Source of the DNA: JBFWRK01 sp050248955
Lineage (GTDB): Bacteria; Actinomycetota; Acidimicrobiia; Acidimicrobiales; Ilumatobacteraceae
DNA: 50,356 nucleotides
Direction: 5' to 3'
NCBI GenBank assembly: GCA_050248955.1
Contig: JBFWRK010000024.1
Span: 1 to 50,356 of the forward strand
Shown piece by piece: positions 33,862 through 40,190 of this stretch. The position numbers and the translations under genes are program-made. The notes under the pieces are model-generated. The model had not been told where the DNA came from. It worked only from the letters and a program-made list of their open reading frames with translations, and made no database searches. Each line of letters begins with the position of its first letter. Position 1 is the first letter of the stretch.

Positions 33862-34524
33862 GTGGATGACGCCGACGCCGATCGACAACCGAGAGATCGC
33901 CGCCTGGCCTTCCTGGTGGCGTGCTTCGGCGTCCTCGTCACCGCCACGCAGGTCGGCTCGATCATGGCGCCGACGATCGTCAAGGGCAGCCCCGAGCTGC
34001 TGCTCGCGCTGTCCTCGCGGATCCGCCACCTGCTGTTCGCCGTCCCGGCCGGGATCAACCCGGTCAGCTACAGCCTCATCGGGTTCGGCCGCCTGTTCGC
34101 TGCCGGCGCGCTCTGCTTCGCACTGGGACACGGCTACGGCGTGCGGGGCATGGCCTGGGTCGAGCGGCAGTTCGCCGATCAGACACCGGCGACGTTCCGC
34201 TGGATGCAGCGCGCCGCCGACCGGGCCGGTCCGCTGCTCGTCGTCGTGATGCCGGGCAGCAACATCGTCTGCGCGCTCGTCGGCTACCGCCGCATGCGCA
34301 CCTCGGTGTTCGCCACCTGCCTGGCTGCCGGCATCGCGTTCCGGCTGACCTGGGTCTGGCTCGCGGCGAAGCAGTTCGAGGACCAGCTCACCAGCGCCCT
34401 CGACTGGATCGACCGGTACCAGTGGTGGCTCGTGGTCGGGTTCTTCGCGATCACCTTCCTGCAGTCGTGGCGGAGGGCAGCCAGCTCGTCGGGTCCCCCG
34501 TCGCCCCCTGATCGGGCCTCTTGA
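33862..34524 (+). CDS. DedA-like (VTT domain) membrane protein
   Basis: The 220-residue protein has about five hydrophobic segments: LAFLVACFGVLVTATQVGSI, GFGRLFAAGALCFALGHGYG, AGPLLVVVMPGSNIVCALVGY, ATCLAAGIAFRLTWVWLAA and WWLVVGFFAITFLQSW. The two re-entrant-like blocks around FGRLF and MPGSN suggest the VTT/DedA family of flippase-like proteins, but conservation is weak and the assignment is tentative. The GTG at 33862 has TACTGT (33847-33852) nine bases upstream. It is divergent from the acyl-CoA synthetase gene. Confidence 0.65.
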   Translation: MDDADADRQPRDRRLAFLVACFGVLVTATQVGSIMAPTIVKGSPELLLALSSRIRHLLFAVPAGINPVSYSLIGFGRLFAAGALCFALGHGYGVRGMAWVERQFADQTPATFRWMQRAADRAGPLLVVVMPGSNIVCALVGYRRMRTSVFATCLAAGIAFRLTWVWLAAKQFEDQLTSALDWIDRYQWWLVVGFFAITFLQSWRRAASSSGPPSPPDRAS

Positions 34525-34545
34525 CGGACGCGATAGCGTTCATGC

Positions 34546-34677
34546 ATGGGACGAGTTGCCGCCCTGCGGGCGGCTCTCAACACGGGCACCTCCGCGACGG
34601 GAGCGGTGAGTGACTGGCCAGCTCGGCCCATCTGCGTGAATCGCGCACGGCCGCGGGCCGGCGCTGCACCACCCTGA
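34546..34677 (+). CDS. Possible leaderless 43-codon upstream ORF
   Basis: TAGCGT (34534-34539) lies 6 nt before an ATG that opens a 43-codon frame, ending 20 nt before the DapA-like gene. The product is basic, begins MGRVAALRAALNTG and ends RARPRAGAAPP. Small leaderless frames ahead of leadered genes are common in actinobacteria and can act as leader peptides. No sequence family is recognised; existence rests on the promoter position alone. Confidence 0.35.
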   Translation: MGRVAALRAALNTGTSATGAVSDWPARPICVNRARPRAGAAPP

Positions 34678-34697
34678 CCCCTCCAGGAGGCTCCTCC

Positions 34698-35465
34698 ATG
34701 CCCAACCAGCAGCCCGTGTTCACCGGCGTCGCCGTCGCCCTCGTCACGTTCTTCGACGAGCACGGCCAAGTCGACGCCGCAGCCACCGCGAAGCATGCCC
34801 TCCACCTCGCAGAACGCGGCGTGAGAGCGGTCGTCGTGGCCGGCTCCACGGGTGAGGCGTCGCACCTCTCGATGAAGGAGCGCCTCCAGCTGTTCGACGC
34901 CGTTCGCGCCGTCCTGCCGGCGGAGCTACCGGTCCTCCTCGGCACGGGTGACCTCGCCCCTGGCGTCAGCGTCCCCGACCTCACGAGGCGGGCCGCGCAA
35001 CACGGCGCGGCGGCCGCGCTCGTGCTCTCGCCATACAAGGGTGACGTCCGCGAGTTCTACGGCGAGGTCGTCTCTGCCGCCGGCTCGATGCCCGTGCTCG
35101 CCTACCACTGGCCGAAGGTCTCGCCCCCGGGCATCTCGCTCGAGGACCTGAAGGCACTGAAGGTCGCCGGCCTCAAGGACTCGACCGGCGACACCGAGCG
35201 GATGCTCGAGGTGCTCGCCTTCTACAAGAACCCGTTCTACGCGGGGAACTCCTCGGTCGTCGCCTACGCAGGCATGCTCGGCTGCACCGGTTGCATCCTC
35301 GCCGCCGCGAACCTCGAGCCGGAACGTTGCATCGACGCGTTCGCCGGCGACATCCCCGCGCAGAAGGCACTGTTGCCTGCGCACCGAATCGTCAGCACGT
35401 ACGGCGTCAAGGGCATCAAGGAGGAGCTCGCGCGACGACACGGCACTTCGACGGTCTGCCGCTGA
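34698..35465 (+). CDS. DHDPS/NAL family aldolase, divergent
   Basis: The 255-residue protein is a second DapA superfamily member. The Schiff-base Lys is present in VAGLKDSTGD, and the Tyr in PVLAYHWPKVS. The first Thr of the TTGE motif is replaced (VVAGSTGEASHLS), and the Arg of the YxxPxRTG motif, needed for aspartate-semialdehyde binding in DapA, is missing. It is also about 40 residues shorter than DapA. It therefore probably acts as a different pyruvate-type aldolase or lyase. AGGAGG lies eight bases before the ATG. Eighteen bases after its stop the thiol peroxidase gene begins. Confidence 0.85.
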   Translation: MPNQQPVFTGVAVALVTFFDEHGQVDAAATAKHALHLAERGVRAVVVAGSTGEASHLSMKERLQLFDAVRAVLPAELPVLLGTGDLAPGVSVPDLTRRAAQHGAAAALVLSPYKGDVREFYGEVVSAAGSMPVLAYHWPKVSPPGISLEDLKALKVAGLKDSTGDTERMLEVLAFYKNPFYAGNSSVVAYAGMLGCTGCILAAANLEPERCIDAFAGDIPAQKALLPAHRIVSTYGVKGIKEELARRHGTSTVCR

Positions 35466-35483
35466 GCGTGCTAGGCACCCGTC

Positions 35484-35981
35484 ATGGCTGAAACCAAGCT
35501 CGGGGGCAACCCCGTCCAGACTGTCGGCGAGCTCCCCGCAGTCGGCTCGCCCGCGCCGTCCTTCTCACTCACCAAGGGGGACCTGGCGCAGGTCGGCAAC
35601 AGCGACTACGACGGGAAGCGTGTCGTCCTGAACATCTTCCCGAGCATCGACACCGCCGTCTGCGCGAGCAGCGTGCGGAAGTTCAACGAGCTGGCCTCGG
35701 GGCTCGACAACACCGTCGTGCTGAACGTCTCTGCCGACCTGCCGTTCGCGCAGTCACGGTTCTGCGGCGCCGAAGGGATCGCCAACGTGGAGAACGCCTC
35801 GACGTTCCGCAGCGACTTCGGCCAGGCATACGGCGTGACGCTCGCCGACGGACGGCTCGCCGGGCTGATGGCCCGCGCGGTGATCGTGATCGACGAGCAC
35901 GGCACCGTCACCTACACCCAGCTCGTGCCGGAGATCGCCCAGGAGCCCGACTACGACGCCGCGGTGAGTGCGCTCGGCTGA
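35484..35981 (+). CDS. tpx: Thiol peroxidase
   Basis: The 165-residue atypical 2-Cys peroxiredoxin has the Tpx pattern: VQTVGELPAVGSPAPSFSLT at the start, NIFPSIDTAVCASSVRKFN with the peroxidatic Cys60 and Thr57, and FAQSRFCGAEG with the resolving Cys94. It reduces hydrogen and alkyl peroxides in the cytoplasm, with thioredoxin as electron donor. The ATG at 35484 lies 18 bp after the aldolase stop, so the two may share a transcript. A strong hairpin lies beyond the stop in the gap to dapB. Confidence 0.95.
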   Translation: MAETKLGGNPVQTVGELPAVGSPAPSFSLTKGDLAQVGNSDYDGKRVVLNIFPSIDTAVCASSVRKFNELASGLDNTVVLNVSADLPFAQSRFCGAEGIANVENASTFRSDFGQAYGVTLADGRLAGLMARAVIVIDEHGTVTYTQLVPEIAQEPDYDAAVSALG

Positions 35982-36022
35982 CGCCGACGCCGACGACGCG
36001 ATGCGCCAGGACGCGGGGACCT

Positions 36023-36057
36023 GATGCGTACCTGGGTCACAGACCCAGGTACGCATC
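36023..36057. terminator. Perfect 16-bp hairpin between tpx and dapB
   Basis: The arms 36023-36038 and 36042-36057 are perfectly complementary over 16 bp with a 3-nt loop, ACA. The right arm is the last codons of dapB, encoding DAYLGL, and the dapB stop lies at the loop. It sits between convergent genes and has no T-run, so it could end transcription from both sides or protect both 3' ends. Confidence 0.7.
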
Positions 36058-36804
36058 CAGCCCGAGCGTCACCCCGGGGTGCTCGCCCACCCGCCGGCAG
36101 GCGAGCACGACGCCGGGCATGAAGCTCGTGCGGTCGTAGCTGTCGTGGCGGATGGTGAGCGTCTGCCCGGTCGTGCCGAGGATCACCTCCTGATGCGCGA
36201 CCATCCCCCTGAGGCGCAGCGAGTGCACGTGGATCCCAGCAGGGCCGACGCCACCGCGGGCGCCCGCTACGACCTCGTGCGTCGTCGGGTCGGGCGCCCA
36301 GTCTGCTGACGCGGCGGCCATCCGCACCGCCGTTGCCGTCGCCGTGCCGGACGGCGCATCGGTCTTCGCATCGTGGTGCAGCTCGACGATCTCGGCCGTC
36401 TCGAAGAACGGCGCGGCGAGCTCGCAGAAGCGCATCATGAGCACCGCACCGATCGCGAAGTTCGGCGCGATCAGGCAGTTCGAGCGGGTGAACGACGCTC
36501 GGGCGGCGGCGATGTCCTCGTCCGTGAACCCGGTGGTGCCGACGACGGCGTGGATGCCGTGCTCCGCCAGCCAGGGCAGGGTCTCGCGGGCGGCTGCTGC
36601 GACGGTGAAGTCGACGACGACCTCCGCTCCCGCGGCGACGAGCGCATCACGGGAGGCGTCGATCGTCACGCCGGATCGTTTGCCGCCGGCGGCGTGCGGG
36701 TCGACCGCGGCGACGAGCTCGAGCTGCGGGTCCTCGGCGACGGCGCCGCACACGGTCGAGCCCATCCGGCCACCTGCTCCGACGACACCCACACGAATGG
36801 CCAT
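36037..36804 (-). CDS. dapB: 4-hydroxy-tetrahydrodipicolinate reductase
   Basis: The 255-residue enzyme has the dinucleotide-binding motif VGVVGAGGRMGSTVC at the start, VVVDFTVAAAA, VVGTTGFTDEDI and APNFAIGAVLMM. The catalytic signature is ELHHDAKTDAPSGTA, with the His pair and Lys. It reduces the DapA product with NAD(P)H for lysine and peptidoglycan precursors. The ATG at 36804 has TACGTT (36812-36817) seven bases upstream. Its 3' end forms one arm of the intergenic hairpin. Confidence 0.96.
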   Translation of the reverse strand: MAIRVGVVGAGGRMGSTVCGAVAEDPQLELVAAVDPHAAGGKRSGVTIDASRDALVAAGAEVVVDFTVAAAARETLPWLAEHGIHAVVGTTGFTDEDIAAARASFTRSNCLIAPNFAIGAVLMMRFCELAAPFFETAEIVELHHDAKTDAPSGTATATAVRMAAASADWAPDPTTHEVVAGARGGVGPAGIHVHSLRLRGMVAHQEVILGTTGQTLTIRHDSYDRTSFMPGVVLACRRVGEHPGVTLGLDAYLGL

Positions 36805-36893
36805 GCCGTGGAACGTAGCCGTGCTGTTCGGCCCACCGTGCCCGGCGTCGCCCCGGTCACGCCTGCCGGGAGCGGAGACCCTACGATCCGGCA

Positions 36894-37928
36894 GTGCGCG
36901 TCGACCTGATGACGTTCCCCCGTCCGCTGAACGACATGGCGGCGTTCGCCCGCGATGCGCAAGCTGCTGGCTTCGGCGGGTTGCTGTTCACCGAAGCCGG
37001 GCGCACCGCGTACCTGTCGGCCGGGGTCAGCGCCGTCGCCGCGCCCGGTCTCGATCTGTCGACCGGCGTCGCAGTAGCGTTCCCGCGCAGCCCGATGGTG
37101 ACGGCGCAGATCGCGTGGGAGCTGCAGGAGGCCACTGCGGGCCGCTTCCGGCTCGGCCTCGGCACCCAGGTGCGGACGCACGCCGTGCGCCGGTACGCGG
37201 CCCCGTTCGCGCCACCCGGCCCTCGCATGCGCGACTACATCCTCGCCGTCAAGGCCTCGTTCGCGGCGTTCCGTGGCGAACCGCTCGATCACCACGGTCC
37301 GTTCTACGAGCTCACGTTCCTCACCCCGCAGTGGTCACCCGGCCCGATCGCCGCGCCCGATCCTGCGGTCGACGTCGCCGCCGTCAACCCGTGGATGCTG
37401 CGGATGGCGGGAGAGGTCGCCGATGGCGTGCACATCCACCCGATCGGCCACCCGGGCTACCTCTCCGGCACGGCGCTGCCGAACATCAGTGCCGGGGCGA
37501 GGAACGCCGGACGGGATCCCTCGGAGATCGCGCTCATCGTGCCGGTGATGACGATCGTCGGCGACGACGAGCAGGAACGGGCGCAGGACCGGGCGCACCT
37601 GCGGGCGATGCTCAGCTTCTACGGCTCGACGCCGAACTACGCGTTCGTGTGGGACGAAGCCGGGTTCGAAGGGACGACGTCACGCATCCGCGAGCGTCAG
37701 AAGGCCGGCGATCTGGCCGGCATGGCGGCGCAGATCACCGACGACCATCTCGCCGTCTTCACCACCGAGTCGACGTGGGACGGCCTCGCCGACGCGCTCG
37801 TGCAGCGTTACGGCGACCTTGCCAGCCGCATCGTGCTGTACAACGCAGCCGGATCGCACGATGACGATCCGGAGCGCTTCCGCCGCTACGGCGAGATCGC
37901 CCGCACGATCCAGCAGCTGCCCACCTGA
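36894..37928 (+). CDS. LLM class F420-dependent oxidoreductase
   Basis: The 344-residue protein has the luciferase-like barrel of the F420-dependent group. It starts MRVDLMTFPRPLNDMAAFARDAQAAGFGGLLFTEAG, continues with VAVAFPRSPMVTAQIAWELQEATAGRFRLGLGTQV, and ADGVHIHPIGHP lies near the end of the barrel. The form is that of actinobacterial proteins predicted to use coenzyme F420; the substrate is unknown. F420 use is an inference from family. The GTG at 36894 has TACGAT (36882-36887) six bases upstream. It is divergent from dapB. Confidence 0.9.
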   Translation: MRVDLMTFPRPLNDMAAFARDAQAAGFGGLLFTEAGRTAYLSAGVSAVAAPGLDLSTGVAVAFPRSPMVTAQIAWELQEATAGRFRLGLGTQVRTHAVRRYAAPFAPPGPRMRDYILAVKASFAAFRGEPLDHHGPFYELTFLTPQWSPGPIAAPDPAVDVAAVNPWMLRMAGEVADGVHIHPIGHPGYLSGTALPNISAGARNAGRDPSEIALIVPVMTIVGDDEQERAQDRAHLRAMLSFYGSTPNYAFVWDEAGFEGTTSRIRERQKAGDLAGMAAQITDDHLAVFTTESTWDGLADALVQRYGDLASRIVLYNAAGSHDDDPERFRRYGEIARTIQQLPT

Positions 37929-38027
37929 CGCACCGTCCCGGGCCGGGCAAGCCCGAGGCCCGTCCGCCTGGGCAAGCCTGCCGGACCCAACCGCTGCACG
38001 GCACCCCGACGCCTTTGTGGCACCACC

Positions 38028-38052
38028 CCAGCGTCACGGTTTGTGACGCTGG
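38028..38052 (+). terminator. Hairpin about 100 bp downstream of the LLM gene
   Basis: CCAGCGTCAC (38028-38037) and GTGACGCTGG (38043-38052) pair perfectly over 10 bp with loop GGTTT. GCACCA (38019-38024) and TGGTGC (38068-38073) could add an outer stem. No T-run follows. It is a probable terminator or 3'-end stabiliser. Confidence 0.5.
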
Positions 38053-38107
38053 AGCGCCAGCGTGTGCTGGTGCGACATCGTCATCGGACGACGAGACCCC
38101 AGCCATG

Positions 38108-38220
38108 CCGTTTCTCTGCTCAGCCGCGTCACCAGCCCCGGTCTCTGATCGGGCGCGGTCGTTGGCTGTCCGGATGCGAGCGGAGAACCGGTCTCGAGTC
38201 GTCGGCGAGCAGAGAACCCG
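38108..38220 (-). repeat. Dispersed MITE/REP-like element, copy C
   Basis: This 113-bp element is in inverse orientation to copy B at 29283-29395 and shares 105 of 113 positions with it. GTTTCTCTGCTC at the left and GAGCAGAGAACCC at the right are its terminal inverted repeats. It lies in a 571-bp gap between the LLM gene and a small minus-strand gene. Open frames through it appear in both copies only because the sequences are alike; no start signals support coding. Confidence 0.88.
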
Positions 38221-38499
38221 GCGAGAACGGGATGGGGCCGCGCGCCAGGCGCGCAGCCGCCCTCGGGCAAAGACGAGCTCCCTGGCTGCGCGACACCGCT
38301 GGTGACGTTGCAGTAGCGGACCCCGGTCCGGCGGCCAGTGAGGGACGAATCGGACCGAGCGGCCGGATCCCCATGTCATCCCTGCCCGGTGGCCACCCCG
38401 GCCATCACGACGTTGTGGCGAATTCGTGCGGGCTGTGACGGGCGGACGCGGCGAGGGCCCGGCGTGCGCCCGCTGCGGGCGGCAGGCCGGGTCACGCAG
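38221..38499. other. Gene-free stretch after repeat copy C
   Basis: About 280 bp between the repeat and the stop of the small minus-strand gene. I see no gene, promoter pair or clear hairpin in it. Short open frames here lack start signals and family resemblance. Confidence 0.5.
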
Positions 38500-38844
38500 T
38501 CAGTCGGGGCTGGGGAAGCCGCCACCCTCGGTCGGGGAGGCGGTCGGAGCGTCGGTCGGCGAGGAGGGAGGTGGGAACGTGGATCCACCCGTCGATGTCG
38601 CCGAGTCCTTCACCGCGAGCACGGGCGTCCCGTCCGCTTCGAGCGCCTGGAGCTCGCTGACGAGCGACGCGAGCGTGGCGTCGTCGCCCGCCTCGCCGCG
38701 TTCGGTCCGCTGGCGGAAGACGATGCGACCGAGATCCTCGAGCAGTTCGTCAGCCTTGCGCTTGTCCTTCAGGTCGTCGACCTTCTCCTTGGCCTGCTCG
38801 GCCAGCTGGGTCGCCTTCTCCTTCGCCTTGTCGAGGAAGCCCAT
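38500..38844 (-). CDS. Small amphipathic coiled-coil protein with Pro/Ser/Thr tail
   Basis: I do not recognise a function. The 114-residue protein begins MGFLDKAKEKATQLAEQAKEKVDDLKDKRKA, a highly charged helix with a heptad-like pattern. Similar starts are common in small actinobacterial proteins of unknown role. A helical middle (LLEDLGRIVFRQRTERGE) is followed by a disordered tail rich in Ser, Thr, Pro and Gly. The ATG at 38844 has AAAGGA just upstream. A 13-bp palindromic motif shared with the ABC transporter promoter region lies 36 bp upstream. Confidence 0.75.
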   Translation of the reverse strand: MGFLDKAKEKATQLAEQAKEKVDDLKDKRKADELLEDLGRIVFRQRTERGEAGDDATLASLVSELQALEADGTPVLAVKDSATSTGGSTFPPPSSPTDAPTASPTEGGGFPSPD

Positions 38845-38879
38845 CGCATCGGTCCTTTCAGGTGGGGGTCGGAATCGAG

Positions 38880-38892
38880 GACTGTTCTAGTC
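38880..38892 (-). promoter_or_regulatory. Shared 13-bp motif upstream of the small coiled-coil gene
   Basis: On the minus strand GGACTAGAACAGTCC (38879-38893) contains GACTAGAACAGTC, identical to 29489-29501 upstream of the substrate-binding lipoprotein gene and in the same orientation relative to its gene. The arms GGACT and AGTCC make it palindromic, as in the first copy. It may be a site for a common regulator. Confidence 0.4.
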
Positions 38893-38900
38893 CAATCGCC

Positions 38901-40190
38901 CTAGGGGAAGAGACCGGCCAGCGCGTCGACGCCCGGTCCGAGCGCCACGGTCACCCCTTGATCGTCGAAGACACGAGCGCTCACGCGGCTCACATCGTCC
39001 AGGTCGACAGCGTGCCAGCGGGCCACCTGCTCCTCGACGGGACGGATCTCGCCGAGTGTCGTGAGCTGCCCGGCGATGCGCCCCATCCGAGCACCAGTGT
39101 CCTCGAGTCCGAGCACGTACGACCCGGCGAGGAATCCACGGGCGACATCGAGCTCCTCGTCGCTGACACCGTCGGAACGGAACTCGGCGACGCACGACGT
39201 GACGAGTCGAGCGACCTCCGGAGCGTGCTCGGGCTGCGTACCGGCGTAGATCGACAGCGACCCGCCGTCGTCGTACGACGTCACCCCCGAGTAGACGGAG
39301 TACGCGAGGCCGCGCCGCTCGCGGATCTCCTCGAACAGCCGGCTCGAGACGCCACCGCCGAGGATGTGGTTGGCGACGTCGAGTGCGTCACGGTCGGGGT
39401 CGGTGCGCTCGACACCGCGCAGCCCGATGCAGAGGTGGACCTGCTCGGTGTCGTCGAGCTCGGCGTGGAACCCCGGGCGCGTGCCGTTCGGTCGCTCGCG
39501 AACCGGCGGCGTGCCACCCGACGTCAGTCGCGCGAAGCACTCCTCGACATCGGCGAGCACCTCGTCGTGCTCGACCGGCCCCACGACTGCGAGCACCATG
39601 TTCGCGGCGCGGTACCACTGGTCGTGGAAGTGGCGGATCTGGTCGGGTGTGATCGCCTCGACCGTGGCACGGTCGCCCGCAGTCGAACGGCCGAGCGGGT
39701 GATCGACGAAGAGGCGGGCGGCGAGGAGCCGGAACGCCACGTCGTCGGGGCTGTCGTCGTCCATCGCCAGCTCCTCGAGGATCACCTGGCGTTCGCTCTC
39801 GACGTCGTCGGCGCGCAGCGCCGGCATCGTCAGCACGTCGCCGAGGATCTCGAGCCCGAGGCGCATCTGGGTCGCGGGCAGCCGGCTGTAGTACGCCGTG
39901 TACTCCTTCGTGGTGAAGGCGTTCATGTCGCCGCCGACACGGTCGACGGCGCGAGCGATGTCCTGCGCGCTGCGCTCGGCGGTGCCCTTGAAGAGCAGGT
40001 GCTCGAGGAAGTGCGAGACCCCGGAGAGCTCCTCGGGCTCGTCACGGGCGCCGACACCGACCCAGACACCGGTGGCCACCGAGAGCGCCGACGTGACGCG
40101 CTCGGTGGCCACACGGAGGCCACTGGGCAGGGTGGTGAGCTGGATGGTCACCGGGATCGAGGCGTCGTCAGCGGTGACGACGACGCCCAT
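38901..40190 (-). CDS. M16 family zinc metallopeptidase (processing-peptidase-like)
   Basis: The 429-residue protein begins close to LTTLPSGLRVATERV and has the inverted zinc motif HxxEH in SGVSHFLEHLLFKGT, followed by the downstream Glu region VESERQVILEELAM. The C-terminal inactive half has HILGGGVSSRLFEEIRERRGLAYSVYSG, the M16 R/Y substrate site. It is the size of the M16B family (PepR of mycobacteria is similarly placed after pnp). The ATG at 40190 overlaps the pnp end by 23 bp; GTG 40151 is an alternative nearer the family start. Conserved gene order: rpsO, pnp, this gene. Confidence 0.93.
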   Translation of the reverse strand: MGVVVTADDASIPVTIQLTTLPSGLRVATERVTSALSVATGVWVGVGARDEPEELSGVSHFLEHLLFKGTAERSAQDIARAVDRVGGDMNAFTTKEYTAYYSRLPATQMRLGLEILGDVLTMPALRADDVESERQVILEELAMDDDSPDDVAFRLLAARLFVDHPLGRSTAGDRATVEAITPDQIRHFHDQWYRAANMVLAVVGPVEHDEVLADVEECFARLTSGGTPPVRERPNGTRPGFHAELDDTEQVHLCIGLRGVERTDPDRDALDVANHILGGGVSSRLFEEIRERRGLAYSVYSGVTSYDDGGSLSIYAGTQPEHAPEVARLVTSCVAEFRSDGVSDEELDVARGFLAGSYVLGLEDTGARMGRIAGQLTTLGEIRPVEEQVARWHAVDLDDVSRVSARVFDDQGVTVALGPGVDALAGLFP

